Positions 1-36,653 of a stretch of 64,000 nucleotides of DNA are shown piece after piece. Both the position numbers and the translations under genes were made by a program. The stretch's first letter is position 1. Each line of letters opens with the position of its first letter. Under the pieces are notes generated by a model that saw nothing but the letters and a program-made list of their open reading frames with translations, was not told the origin of the DNA and did not search any database. The stretch lies in the NCBI GenBank assembly GCA_028752905.1, contig JAQNBH010000011.1:7101625-7165624 (forward strand). Direction: 5' to 3'. Source of the DNA: Cladorhizidae sp. MBARI D1340-BT2. Taxonomy: Eukaryota > Porifera > Demospongiae > Poecilosclerida > Cladorhizidae.

Positions 1-775
1 TCGTGGGTGAGCAGGAGATGATCGTGGGTGAGTAGGAGATGATCGTGGGTGAGCAGAAGATGATCGTGGGTGAGCAGGAGATGATCGTGGGTGAGCAGGA
101 GATGATTGTGGGTGAGCAGGAGATGATCGTGGGTGAGCAGGAGATGATCGTGGGTGAGCAGGAGATGATCGTGGGTGAGCAGAGATGATCGTAGGTGAGC
201 AGGGGATGATCGTGGGTGAGCAGGAGATGATCGTGGGTGAGCAGGAGATGATCGTGGGTGAGTAGGAGATGATCGTGGGTGAGCAGGAGATGATCATGGG
301 TGAGCAGGAGATGATCGTGGGTGAGCAGGAGATGATCGTGGGTGAGCAGGCGATGATCGTGGGTGAGCAGGAGATGATCGTGGGTGAGCAGGAGATGATT
401 GTGGGTGAGCAGGAGATGATCGTGGGTGAGCAGGAGATGATTGTGGGTGAGCAGGAGATGATCGTTGAGCAGGAGATGATTGTGGGTGAGCAGGAGATGA
501 TTGTGGGTGAGCAGGAGATGATCATGGGTGAGCGGGAGATGATCGTGGGTGAGTAGGAGATGATCGTGGGTGAGCAGGAGATGATCATGGGTGAGCAGGA
601 GATGATCATGGGTGAGCAGGAGATGATCATGGGTGAGCGGGAGATGATCGTGGATGAGTAGGAGATGATCGTGGGTGAGTGGGAGATGATCGTGGGTGAG
701 CAGGAGATGATCGTGGGTGAGCAGGAAATGATCATGGGTGAGCAGGAGATGATCGTGGGTGAGCAGGGGTGGTGT
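1..775. repeat. 21-bp minisatellite
   Basis: About 36 tandem copies of a 21-bp unit (core GATGATCGTGGGTGAGCAG). The unit length is divisible by three, so one frame reads as a seven-residue repeat GEQEMIV, but some units carry GTGAGTAGG, which puts a stop in that frame, and at least one unit is short by a few bases. I read it as a non-coding minisatellite; the array runs off the left edge of the window. Confidence 0.9.
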
Positions 776-952
776 TTCTTAAGTAGGGCTGAGAATGTAG
801 AACCAGAAGTTCCAGCCACATTTTTCTCTGAGGAAGCCAATCGGACTACTCCTCTGAAGTCACCTTCCTCCAGTTTTGCTACCCCTGCCGGAGTACAAAG
901 AAGCAAGCACGTCATATGGAGAACTTGTTCAACTCCTAGACTTGTAGTCTAG
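776..952 (+). other. unassigned open tail after minisatellite
   Basis: Unique sequence right after the 21-bp array stays open for about 59 codons to a TAG at 950-952. It encodes a Ser/Pro/Thr-rich tail containing TPLKSPSSSFATPAG and ending TCSTPRLVV. It could be the last exon of a gene that starts left of the window, because AG dinucleotides at 789 and 800 could act as acceptors. I recognise no family, and chance is a fair alternative. Confidence 0.15.
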
Positions 953-1402
953 CATGTGTGGGAGGGGTGGGGGCTAATTTTTCTTCCAGCTGCCTTTTCA
1001 CTGTCTGACACCGCCCACCTCTACTTGGGACTCTAGACATTTAGGAAGGACCAGCCGGACTATGTAGAGATATCATTGTTCTTGGTTACCATTTCTAAAA
1101 TGGAAATTGACCTCAAGAATAAGCTTTCTTAAGGCACATGGAATCTTTTTTCAAGATCTCTGTTGATGATCTGGTAAATAATGTAAGTAATGTGATGTTT
1201 AGAACATGCTTCGGGTCTACCTGCTCCAATGAGAATATTTCAGTTTGTGTACCCAAATCTTCTACGTGCTCCACCTAGTGACGGATGTTGAATATTAACT
1301 GAAAGGGATGTACTCCTAAGCCTGAGCATGCCCGGACAAGCTGAGCATGCCTGGACAAGCTGAGCATGCCCAGACAATGTCTGATAATGAGACACGTAAC
1401 TT
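953..1402. other. no gene seen
   Basis: Unique sequence in which I found no exon, RNA gene or transposon end. Three close copies of the short motif TGAGCATGCCC(T)GGACAAGC lie at 1323-1376. Confidence 0.5.
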
Positions 1403-1725
1403 GACATTGCAACACTGCTTGTGTGGCTGTGTGGGCTGCTGCAACACTGCTTGTGTGGTTGTGAGGGCTGCTGCAACACTGCTTGTGTGGTTGTGAGGGC
1501 TACTGCAACACTGCTTGTGTGGCTGTGTGGGCTGCTGCAACACTGCTTGTGTGGCTGTGAGGCTGCTGCAACACTGCTTGTGTGGCTGTGAGGGCTGCTG
1601 CAACACTGCTTGTGTGGTTGTGCAGGCTGCTGCAACACTGCTTGTGTGGCTGTGAGTGCTGCTGCAACACTGCTTGTGTGGCTGTGAGTGTGCTGCAACA
1701 CTGCTTGTGTGGCTGTGAGGGCAAC
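1403..1725. repeat. 32-bp minisatellite
   Basis: About ten tandem copies of a 32-bp unit with core TGCAACACTGCTTGTGTGG, spaced 32 bp apart (aacact at 1411, 1443, 1475, 1507), with some shorter units near 1560 and 1690. The minus-strand open frames across it only read the repeat. Confidence 0.88.
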
Positions 1726-1872
1726 TTGGACTGTGATGTGGGGAATTAGCTCATATCATCTCAGATTCAGAACTGAGTACAAGGTTGAGGTGAGAGCCTG
1801 CTCAGATATACTCCAGGTTCACTGAGACGATCACTTCCGGTTTAGTAAACCCCTTCTATTTAAGGTGGTATT

Positions 1873-2040
1873 GTGGCGGTTGATGTTTCATGTTTTCCCC
1901 GCCTTTATTTTGGGTATTTTGGGTGTGTCAAAACCAGACTTGATCCGGTGAGATTTTGATTTATTGAAAAACGTCTACTTTTGTCTCTTGTGAAATAATA
2001 CGCTAAGACAAACGATTTTCTTCATTTAGCAACTGCTAAA
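1873..2040 (+). repeat. 5' LTR of CsRn1-like element
   Basis: 168 bp, starting GTGGCGGTTGATG and ending GCAACTGCTAAA. It matches the 3' LTR apart from an extra 9-bp direct duplication (ATTTTGGGT) near 1910 and a few substitutions. With a 4-bp rather than 5-bp target duplication the LTR would start one base earlier, with TG. Confidence 0.92.
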
Positions 2041-2041
2041 G

Positions 2042-2054
2042 TGGTGACCCCGAC
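2042..2054 (+). promoter_or_regulatory. primer-binding site, tRNA-Trp type
   Basis: TGGTGACCCCGAC starts two bases after the LTR. It is the reverse complement of GTCGGGGTCACCA, the 3' end of animal tRNA-Trp including CCA (tRNA sequence from general knowledge). Minus-strand DNA synthesis would start here. Confidence 0.8.
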
Positions 2055-2077
2055 TAGTCACATCGTTTCTTGTGATT

Positions 2078-5000
2078 ATGGACCCTCCAGCATCTGCTGT
2101 ACCCGTTGCTGCGGTAGCAGTCAAGCTTCCAATATTTGACCCCTTCGACCCTGAATTGTGGTTCGTCCAGTGCGAGGCCCAGTTTGGGATTAAGAATGTT
2201 ACAGTAGACCAAACGAAGTACTACTATGTGGTGGCAGCGTTGGATGCAGTCGTCCAGCGACGCATTAAGTCGACACTTATGGCCCCTCCCGTGGCTGACA
2301 AATTCGAAAACTTGAAGCAAGTCCTTTTAGCCACCTACGGGCTTTCAGATGAACAGAAAGCAGACAAAATTTTGGACGCTGGTTCTCTGGGTGACATGAA
2401 ACCTTCCGACATGTTGGCTTTCATGCGTGGTCTGGAAGGAACAGCCCTTTTTAAGCAGGTGTGGTTTTGTACATTCCCCATTGAGCTACGGAAACAAGTG
2501 GCAAGTACAGGTCTAACTGCCCTTGATGATATTGCGAAGAGAGCAGACCACATTCAGGAGTGTCTCAAGCTTGAGCAACTAGCTGCTGTAGGTACGTCCT
2601 TGAAAAGTTCATCGATTTCTCATAGTCATCAACAGGGAACCCAACCTCGAGTGCATGGAGCCAACAGAGGAAAGCGACAAGTGGTCTTCGCGAAGTTGTG
2701 TGCTTACCATGCAAAATTTGGAGCTAAAGCACACAAGTGTGTACCACCCTGCTCCTGGAACGATTCTGTTGCAGCCATCAATGTTGATGTATCGGGAGAC
2801 GAGGAGGAGAATGAAGTAGCCTCGGTAGTAAGTCCTTCTAGAAACTATGTACTACATGTTTGGGACCGTGCTTCCGGTTGTAAATTTTTGGTAGACTCAG
2901 CGGCACAAGTCAGTGTTATCCCAGCTTCTGGCAATGATAAACATACGCCCCCTAAGGGTCCTGCCCTTCAAGCTGTGAATGGATCATCCATCCGTACTTT
3001 TGGAATGCGTACTGTACCCATTTTAATCGGTGACAAGCGCTTCACTTGGGATTTTGTCGTTGCAGAGGTTAGCCAACCATTACTTGGAGCTGATTTCTTG
3101 TGCACCAATGGTCTTATGGTTGACCTTAGTGGTCATAGGCTAATTGACACGGCGACATATGCAATCACTCCCCTCTCTAGAGCTGCCCAGATTGGCCCTC
3201 GCATCAGCACTGTGGCGGTAAACGCGCATAATGCATTTGCTCATTTACTGGCAGAGTTTCCTTCAATTACTACACCAAATTTTTCCTCAAAGAGGGTGAA
3301 ACATGGAGTTGAACATTTTGTGCAAACACAAGGACCTCCAATCTGTGCCAGGGCAAGGCGTTTACCCCCAGATAAACTCAGACTAGAATTTGCCAAGTTG
3401 GAAACTCTGGGTATAATTCGTTGTTCCAATAGCCCATGGTCCTCGCCGCTCCATATGGTGCCAAAGGGCACAGGTTGGAGGCCTTGTGATGATTATCGGC
3501 GTCTTAACAATGTGACCACTCCTGACAAGTACCCTGTTCCTCACATTCAGGATGTGAGGCCATGCCCACTGTTGGAGTTTCGTGGTTATGATTTTGCAGC
3601 CAATTTGGCAGGAGCAAAGTTTTTCTCTAAGATCGATTTGGTCAGGGGATATCATCAGGTTCCCATTAACAAAGATGATATTCCAAAAACGGCAATCATC
3701 ACCCCAATTGGACTTTTTGAATATACAAGAATGCCATTTGGCCTCACTAACGCAACCCAATCCTTTCAACGCCTCATGCATAGAGTCTGTCAAGGCCTGG
3801 ACTTCATTTTTGTTTATTTGGATGATATTTTGGTGGCCAGTCGCACCAAGGCAGAGCATGCTGAGCATCTAGGTTTGATTTTTACAAGACTACAGGCTCA
3901 CGGTTTGGTCATTAATCGTTCCAAATGCATTTTTGGAGTAACTGCAATTAATTTTCTGGGCCACCATGTCGACCAATATGGTGCGTCCCCATTGCCAGAA
4001 AAGGTGAAGGCCATTTTGGATTTCCCGCAACCCAAGACAGTTAAAGGCATGCAGGAGTTTTTGGGAATGATAAATTTTTATCATCGTTTTGTTCCCAAGG
4101 CAGCAGCAATCATGCAACCTCTTTTTGCGTGTACAAAAGGAAAGGCAAAGATGATGGAATGGTCCAAGGACATGGTGGCTGCTTTTTCAGGGGCCAAACA
4201 GGCTTTGGCAGCTGCCACACTGCTAGTCCATCCTCGTACGACAGCTCCAACTTCCATTACCGTGGATGCCTCAAACATAGCAGTGGGGGAATTTTGGAAC
4301 AGCTATTAGATGGTCAGTGGAGACCAATAGCCTTTTTCAGTCGGCAACTACGCCCTCCAGAAACTAGGTACAGTGCCTTTGATCGGGAACTGCTGGCTCT
4401 ATACCTCACCATTCGCCATTTCCGCTACTTTTTGGAAGGCCGTGATTTTGTAGCATATTCAGACTACAAACCCCTTACATTTGCTTTTGCTAAGGTATCA
4501 GACCCATGGTCGCCACGCCAACAACGTCACTTAGCCTACATTTCTGAGTTCACAACCAATGTGCGGCACATTGCTGGCAAAGATAATCATGTGGCAGATG
4601 CTCTTTCTCGTGCGATCGTCAATGCTGTTAGTTCCACTGAGCTTGGGATTGATTTCTCAGCATTGGCAGCTGCGCAACGAGTGGGTAGTGAGATGAATGC
4701 CTACCGAACAGCTATCACCGGACTCCAGTTGGAAGATGTATGTTATGGACCCACCCAGGATTTCATGCTTTGTGACACATCTTCGGGTCAACCCCGTCCA
4801 GTGGTACCAACATCCTGGAGACGTAAAGTTTTTCAAGCCATACATGATCTCTCACACCCTTCCATACGTGCAACTCGCAAGCTTGTGGCAGCCAGATTTG
4901 TTTGGCATGGGATGTCTAAGCAAGTTGGGGAGTGGGCCAAGGCTTGTGTTGCCTGCCAACTTTCCAAGGTCCAAAGACATGTGAAGGCCCCCTTGCAAAC

Positions 5001-5988
5001 CTTTAAGGTCCCTCACAGACGGTTTGATCACATTCACGTTGACTTAGTGGGACCTCTCCCGCCATCTCAAGGTTTCACATACCTGTTCACCATTGTAGAT
5101 CGTTTTACTCGGTGGCCCGAAGCAATTCCTCTTGCTGACATGACAGCTCTTTCCTGTGCTCGTGCTCTCATTTCTCAGTGGATTGCAAGGTTTGGTGTGC
5201 CTGCACATATCTCCTCAGATCGAGGTGCACAATTCACCTCTTAGTTATGGACAGCTGTCGGTAAACTGCTAGGGACTCAACATCATCGCACTACTGCATA
5301 CCACCCTCAAGCAAACGGATTGGTGGAACATTTTCATCGCCATCTGAAATCAGCTTTGCGTGCAAGGCTGCAAGGCCCTAACTGGTTAGATGAGTTACCG
5401 TGGGTTTTGTTAGGCATACGCACTGCTCCCAAGGAAGATTTGGACTCGTCCTCAGCGGAACTCGTTTACGGTTCTCCCCTCACAGTACCTGGTGATTTTG
5501 TGATCTCACCATCTGCAGCACCAAGTGCACACACCTTTCTTCCAGCACTTCGGGAGAAGGTCCAGGGTTTAGCACCAGTCCCTACCTCTCGACACGGTTT
5601 TCACTCGTTTTCCATTCCCCCAGATCTTATCACAAGTGCTTTTGTTTTTGTGCGTCAAGATGCACATCGTACACCACTGCAAAAACCATATGTTGGACCT
5701 TTCAAGGTTTTGGAGACTGGGAATAAAACCTTCAAGTTGGACATGGGTGGAAAGCAAGAAATCATCTCCATTGATCGGCTGAAACCAGCACATCTGGACA
5801 TCGACTGCCCAGTGCAAGTGGCAGTCCCTCTTCGACGTGGTCGCCCACCTACCCGCCATCAACCTGATAAAGCCTCGACCTACCATGCTACACCAACTCC
5901 AGTTCAACCAATTGCACCGACAGTTGCTGCCCCAACAGTGTGTACTCGGCTTGGCCGCGAAGTTGTGCAACCACAACGTTACTCCTAA
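2078..5988 (+). pseudogene. gag-pol of CsRn1-like element, broken
   Basis: Retrotransposon polyprotein read from the first ATG. Domain order with residues of the first frame: Gag; CHCC zinc motif near 207; aspartic protease with VDSAAQVSVIP near 271, where the usual DTGA reads DSAA; reverse transcriptase with KIDLVRGYHQVPI and the catalytic YLDD near 580; start of RNase H near 728. At about 4286-4291 a one-base change in a G run shifts the frame, so the first frame ends at 4309 and RNase H continues in another frame (AFDRELLALYLTIRHFRYF, ADALSR). Integrase follows, with an HHCC-type zinc motif (HPSIRATRK, CVACQ) and DDE core segments HVDLVGPL and SDRGAQF. A TAG at 5242-5244 interrupts the core, and the same frame resumes to 5988. 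The copy cannot make a full Pol. Confidence 0.92.
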
Positions 5989-6055
5989 TGAACGAACAGT
6001 CTCTTCCCACATGAACTTTTGTGTGCATTTTATTATTTTTGTTCAAGTCAGTTTC

Positions 6056-6074
6056 TGGGGGGGGGGGGGGGGGG
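6056..6074 (+). promoter_or_regulatory. polypurine tract of CsRn1-like element
   Basis: A run of 18-19 G residues just upstream of the 3' LTR, at the place where plus-strand priming occurs in LTR elements. The long homopolymer may have expanded since insertion. Confidence 0.65.
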
Positions 6075-6078
6075 TTGT

Positions 6079-6237
6079 GTGGCGGTTGATGTTTCATGTT
6101 TTCCCCGCCTTTATTTTGGGTGTGTCAAAACCAGACTTGATCCGGTGAGATTTAGATTTATTGAAAAATGTCTACTTTTGTCTCTTGTGAAATAATACGC
6201 TAAGACAAACGATTTTCTTCATTTAGCAACTGCTAAA
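6079..6237 (+). repeat. 3' LTR of CsRn1-like element
   Basis: 159 bp, same ends as the 5' LTR and lacking its 9-bp duplication. It is followed by the target duplication GTATT at 6238-6242. Confidence 0.92.
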
Positions 6238-6500
6238 GTATTTCATATCCATAGCTAGAGCACATTCTATTTAAGGTAGTATCCATTGCTGGAGCACGTT
6301 ATATTTAAGGTGGTATTTCACATCTATAGCTAGAGCATGTTTTATTTTAAGTGGTATTTCATATCCATAGCTAGAGCATGTTCTATTTAAGGTGATATTT
6401 CACATCCATAGCTAGAGCATGTTCTATTAAGGTGGTATTTCACATCCATAGCTAGAGCATGTGGTGGAATTTCACATCTATAGCTAGAGCAAGTTGATGA
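6238..6500. repeat. ~44-bp tandem array, insertion target
   Basis: About six imperfect copies of a unit built from TATTTCACATCCATAGCTAG, AGCATGTTC and TATTTAAGGTGG. The left flank of the LTR element (1850-1872) also ends in TATTTAAGGTGGTATT, so the element inserted into this array or at its edge. Confidence 0.8.
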
Positions 6501-6816
6501 ATCCAATGGCTATGTCAGAATGAAACTCCATCATCCTTCCTCTCAGCTATTAACCTTGTGCCCATTCTCACTCGACTGTGCAGCCATTTTTCTTTCCTAT
6601 AGCTGCTGCCATTTTCTCACTCTTTCCTTCGCTATGGCAACCATTCCCAGTTTGCATAAGCCTGCTTTATTAAAGGTTGCTCAACTGTTCATTTTTAATG
6701 TGTACGTATAGTGATTATAAACATACATGTGTGGATAGATAACATGTGCCATGTGTGGTAATACATACCAAGTTTTCCATCCAACTCACCACTGAGGCTC
6801 ACTTTGCTTGCCAATT
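6501..6816. other. no gene seen
   Basis: Unique sequence before the ATT microsatellite. The short open frames look like chance, and I found no ENPP exon here. Confidence 0.45.
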
Positions 6817-6999
<183 letters not shown>

Positions 7000-7350
7000 A
7001 CTATTGACTATAACTATTGACATATTTTGTCTAAACAATTACTTATTTGCTGGCTGTGAACTTTTGCATTGAACTACACGAGAGATTATTGTGGCCAGAT
7101 CAGTGGTAACATTTGACCATCACCCAACAAGACAGGCTTCTCACACTTACCATCAACACCATCATCTATTCAACATTGTTAAAAGCAAAATATATCGTAC
7201 ATTCACAATTTTGATTATCACTAATTAACGCAAGGCAGGTAACCCAATCAACAATAAACTTTCCCCCATTTGGTTGATGTGAAGTCGTGCACTCATTTAC
7301 CTTATTTGAGTAGTGAGAATGTCTTTTAATGCTGACTTCTTGATTGTTAG

Positions 7351-32535
<25,185 letters not shown>

Positions 32536-32755
32536 TTGAAGCCTCAACTTATCATGTCTGAACTCTATGTTCCTGCAGGTGTTCCCTATATACCTATATC
32601 ATATGCCATGTGTGTGACTGTAAGTCATAACAACTCCATTCCCTCTCCTATTAATATTTTGGTACATGAAATATTTAATGTAATTATGTCTATATAGATA
32701 ACTCAAATTTTCAATCAATAATGAACTTAAAAAAACAACATTATGACATCATTAG

Positions 32756-32761
32756 AATAAA
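32756..32761 (+). terminator. candidate poly(A) signal for ENPP
   Basis: AATAAA about 220 bp after the ENPP stop codon, in an AT-rich stretch. Confidence 0.4.
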
Positions 32762-33149
32762 TTAGAATAATAACCTAGTGTTTTGTAGCACCAGCACCAT
32801 ACACGAATTGTAAAAATAGCAACGCCATGTGCTCTAGTTATATCCCTTTCCTGACTCCGGTGTGGTGGAAGCTTTGCCACTGATGTGGCCTGCAACCCTT
32901 AATATATATATCCTCCAATGATGAATTTGCAGTGGATTTCCTAATTCCAGCATTCAAAAGAGCAATGAGTTCTGTTTACTTTGCCATCCAACCATCAGTG
33001 TGACTTCTTGCAGAGTGCATCACTGACATCTCATTCTGACTGAGAGGTAGAGGTACATAAATCGGCTCTAAAGTGGAACAGCCACTGACATCTTTTGAAT
33101 ATGAATTGCTCTTAATAATAATAATAATATAATATCAACTGCAGCTTCA

Positions 33150-33300
33150 AGGGGCAGTGTCAGGAGAAGACAGAATGTATATACTGAGTATGCTCACCTC
33201 GACTCCGATGTTTTTGCAACAGTTGCAATTGAGACCATTGGAGTTTTTGGAGAGAATTTTATTAAAGAACACATTTCATTATCTGACCACTGGTGATGTA
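33150..33300 (+). pseudogene. LINE reverse-transcriptase C-terminal fragment
   Basis: A short open stretch reads VAIETIGVFGENFIKE, like the 'VAIETSGVFGP' C-terminal tail of non-LTR reverse transcriptases common in marine invertebrates. It ends at a stop after about 40 codons. Confidence 0.5.
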
Positions 33301-33679
33301 AACAGTCACATTTGCTTCAGCATGTTGCCAGCAATATTTGCAATAAGCAGTGTAGGCTGCCGATTATCGGCAAACAATGGTCCCACGGGTATAATTCAGA
33401 GCAGGTGTGTCCAGGAAGTTGATTGTTGCATTGGCTTATCCATAGCTCTACAATGCTAGTTAATTCCTGGAAGTAATGTTGCTTGGCTATTGGGTCCGAG
33501 TCTACCTACTAAAATGCCAATTATCGGCACCCCACACTTATTACAGTATATATCTGGGACACCCCTTTAAAATGACCCCCGGTCACTGAATCGGTATCCC
33601 AGTTCTCAGTGACCCCGGTCACCAAGTACCAAGTACTAGGTAGGATGCAGTGACCCGGGGAGTCAAGTAAATATCAATA

Positions 33680-34090
33680 GAGGCATAATTATAGTGATTT
33701 TCTTGCAGGGAATGTAAGTGAATTTATTAGAGGCATAATTATAGTGATTTTCTTGCAGGGAATGTAAGTGAATTTATTAGAGGCATAATTATAGTGATTT
33801 TCTTGCAGGGAATGTAAGTGAATTTATTAGAGGCATAATTATAGTGATTTTCTTGCAGGGAATGTAAGTGAATTTAATGAGGCATAATTATAGTGATTTT
33901 CTTGCAGGGAATGTAAGTGAATTTAATAGAGGCATAATTATAGTGCAGGGAATGTAAGTGAATTTAATAGAGGCATAATTATAGTGATTGCAGGGAATGT
34001 AAGTGAATTTAATAGAGGCATAATTATAGTGCAGGGAATGTAAGTGAATTTAATAGAGGCATAATTATAGTGATTGTCTTGCAGGGAATG
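33680..34090. repeat. 50-bp array with paired splice-site motifs
   Basis: About eight units. Most contain TGATTTTCTTGCAG (acceptor-like), five bases GGAAT, then GTAAGTGA (donor-like); three units lack part of the pyrimidine tract. Confidence 0.9.
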
Positions 34091-34247
34091 GAAGTGCATT
34101 TTTTCCACTAAAGCAACAAATTAATTGGCTTCACATATTTTCCAGATCATATTCAATCTTTTCAATAGCATTACCTCTGACCATGTTGAATGAAGATGTA
34201 ATAACAAAGGCACCACAGTCATTTTGCTAATCAATTGAGTCTTCACC

Positions 34248-34436
34248 ATGTCAAAGCATCAACAGGAAAAGGAGGATCAACCAGTGGGAGCAGTGGGGGT
34301 GATGGACCTGCAAACTAGGAAAGATGGGTTGGAGGACTGCTTGAGCGACGTGATGCTACAGGTCCAAAGTCTCCTAGCACAGTATCGGAACAGGAGGGAA
34401 GTGAAAAGCAGAGTACTCTCCTACCAGGTAGCTTAG
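34248..34436 (+). CDS. possible small first exon, unrecognised
   Basis: An ATG in fair context (CACCATGTC) opens 62 codons. The residues QTRKDGLEDCLSDVMLQVQS and LLAQYRNRREVKSRVLSYQ look helical and charged. The frame reaches CAG|GTAGCT, a possible donor, just before its stop. No family is recognised and no downstream exon found; it may be chance. Confidence 0.2.
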   Translation: MSKHQQEKEDQPVGAVGVMDLQTRKDGLEDCLSDVMLQVQSLLAQYRNRREVKSRVLSYQVA

Positions 34437-34530
34437 GTGCCATGGGGGTGGGGTGGTGGGGAGGGGATGAGGGGAGGTGCCAGCGTTTTAGGTGTGGGTT
34501 TCCTAAACTGTAGGATGGTGGGCGAGAGAG

Positions 34531-35130
34531 GTGGACATTAAGTGCATGTTGAAGAGGAAAGAGTTAGATGTTCTGGGGGCTGGCAGAATTTTTTTTGCAG
34601 CAGGAGGGGAGGTTGAGGTACCTGGATATGATTGGTACGGGTACATTAGGATAGGAGGCAAGCGTGCAAGTGGGGGTGTAGGGCTGCTGGTTAAGAAGAG
34701 CATCAGGTCTAGGCTGCGACTGAGGATGGAAGGAACAGTGTGGATGGAATTGAAAGCAGAGGAGAGCAATAATGTGATTGTGGGTGCGTGTATATTAATC
34801 TGAAAGGGGTGAAGGGTCAGGAATCAGAAGAGTTGTTTGAGGTGATGAAAGCTAAGGTGGCAGAACATCAGGAGCAGGCTGTGAGGTAATTGTGATAGGT
34901 AATTTTAATGCCCTCATAGGGTTAAGGTCAGAGCAGTCACCTAATAGGAATGGTAAGAGGTTGTTGGATCTGGTTGGGTGTGGAATTTGCGTATCGGGAA
35001 TAAGGTATCACAGTGTAGTGAAGATGGACATGGGAAATGGGAGATGTCAGAGAGAGAATGCTCACTTGGTTCCCATTGCTGTACTTATAAGTTGTAAATG
35101 GGTAGTTAGACTAGACTCATTGAAGTCATC
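34531..35130 (+). pseudogene. LINE endonuclease fragment
   Basis: Two broken frames resemble an apurinic-type endonuclease of a non-LTR retrotransposon: GGVGLLVKKS in the first and VIGNFNALIG with NRNGKRLLDL in the second, corresponding to the catalytic 'GDFNA..G' block. No reverse transcriptase follows. Confidence 0.7.
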
Positions 35131-35280
35131 GTGGTAAAATTCCATGACAAACTTTTTAACTCGTCGCTATAGTCCACTCCCCTTGCAGATTTCAGAAGAA
35201 GGTTCTCAAGTTTAGTTAGAGTGTGATAGCTAGGCTGATCAAACCGTCCTTTTATGAATGCTATAATGAAATCAAAACAT

Positions 35281-36653
35281 TCACAAAGTAATGCTGCCTA
35301 AACAGATCCTTGGGTTCAGTTGGATGATACGCTTCACCATGCCAGTGCTGAGTCTAAATAACTGGAGTTTTCCTCCTCCCGGGTAGAACAGGGTCGCTAA
35401 CCTCCAATTTTTCTGTAAAAATTTTACCTTCGACCAAAACAAGTCAAAGGAGTCCTCGCTCCGAAGACTTTCCAAGGTTTTCCGTTGACCTTCTGAGGCA
35501 CTTAAAGAGGGGTTTTGTAAAGTTTTACTTAAATTATCTGTATGTAAAGAGGGGTTTTGTAAAGTTTTACTTAAATTATCTGTATGTTTAAGGATTAACT
35601 CACCAAGCACTATATACACCAAACAAATATTCAAAAGTGGACATGCTATATTTTACACCAATTAATCGAGCACGGGTTTCCGAATCCCTAGCTATATCAA
35701 GAGCTTCTTCCCAAACTGCCTGAACAACATCATAATTGGAAATGATGAGGAAGCCCTGACTGTCCATAGTGGGACACAGGGTTCTAAAACCAGTTGTTCC
35801 AGCTAATTTCTGCTTTAATCTTGTTAAACAAGCCTTCTCGCCGAGGTGAGTATTTACGCAGTTTAGATATTTCAAAAGTAGTATCTAGAGTATTCCTCAG
35901 AATTTGATTATTCTTGATGGTATCTCCAGCAGCTAAATTTAAAGCACCACTATAGCAATGGACAAAAATAGCTCGTGTATCTTCTCCACAAATTTGAGAA
36001 GTCCCGCCCCTTATACCACACATGTTTGCAGCACCATCATAGTATTGAGCACAACAGTTATGAATGCTAAGATTCATATGACACATTGCATCCTTCAAAC
36101 TATATACCAACCAAGACATCTGCTTTTATGGACTCAACGTGGTCAAGGCCATAGAAGTCTTCATGGGGTTGAAAATCATCGTCAATCCACCGAAAGCAAA
36201 TAAATGAATTGCTCCTTTGGATGAATCCGACACTTCATCAGCCATCAGAGCAAAATCCATCAGGGCAAAATCCTTGCTTGCTGGATAGAACTGGCTATAT
36301 CTCGAAGAATATGTAATGCCATTATTTTAATAACTTCATTTTGTATTTGGGGGATATTTATCAGTCTTCTGACTTAGGATCGTCCAATGCATTAATTGCA
36401 TGAAGTTACTGTCAATTTCATCACCAGCACCACGAAAAGCTATTCCTAGCTAGACTAGGAATTGAATATTCTGAGCTGCCTTGATAAGGTAATGTCTGTT
36501 CATGGCTATTTGCAAAGCATGTTGAGAAGATATCATACTACTAGTCGTACCTGGTATAGTGATCACTAAATCGGTAGCTGCTTTATGAGCTTTTGTGCTC
36601 TCATGTCTGTTGAAGCATCGAGTTCCATCCTTCCATTTACTGAACCTAGACAA
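35281..36653 (-). pseudogene. hAT-like/DUF4371 transposase, decayed
   Basis: Read from 36653 downward the pieces match the order of ZMYM1/DUF4371-type hAT proteins: WKDGTRCFNRHESTKAHKAA with NRHYLIKA; then CAQYYDGAANMCG, IFVHCYSGALNLAAGD and DTTFEISKL; then VWEEALDIARDSETRARLIG; then GELILKHTDNLSKTLQNP and LRSEDSFDLFW. The pieces lie in different frames with stops between, and HTDNLSKTLQNPSL occurs twice through a 42-bp tandem duplication (about 35505-35590). It cannot make a working transposase. No terminal inverted repeats found. Confidence 0.85.

Larger units (their letters stand above)
1873..6237 (+). mobile_element. CsRn1-like Ty3/gypsy LTR retrotransposon
   Basis: A complete but inactive LTR element. 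Two LTRs (1873-2040 and 6079-6237) flank a gag-pol region, and the target duplication GTATT sits outside both (1868-1872 and 6238-6242). The flanks join into a 44-bp-type tandem array, so the empty site can be inferred. The Gag zinc motif is of C-H-C-C type (CAYHAKFGAKAHKCVPPC) and the primer site matches the 3' end of tRNA-Trp; both are marks of the CsRn1 clade as I know it. A frameshift and a stop codon break the reading frame, and the LTRs differ by a 9-bp indel plus a few substitutions, so it is not a fresh insertion. Confidence 0.92.
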
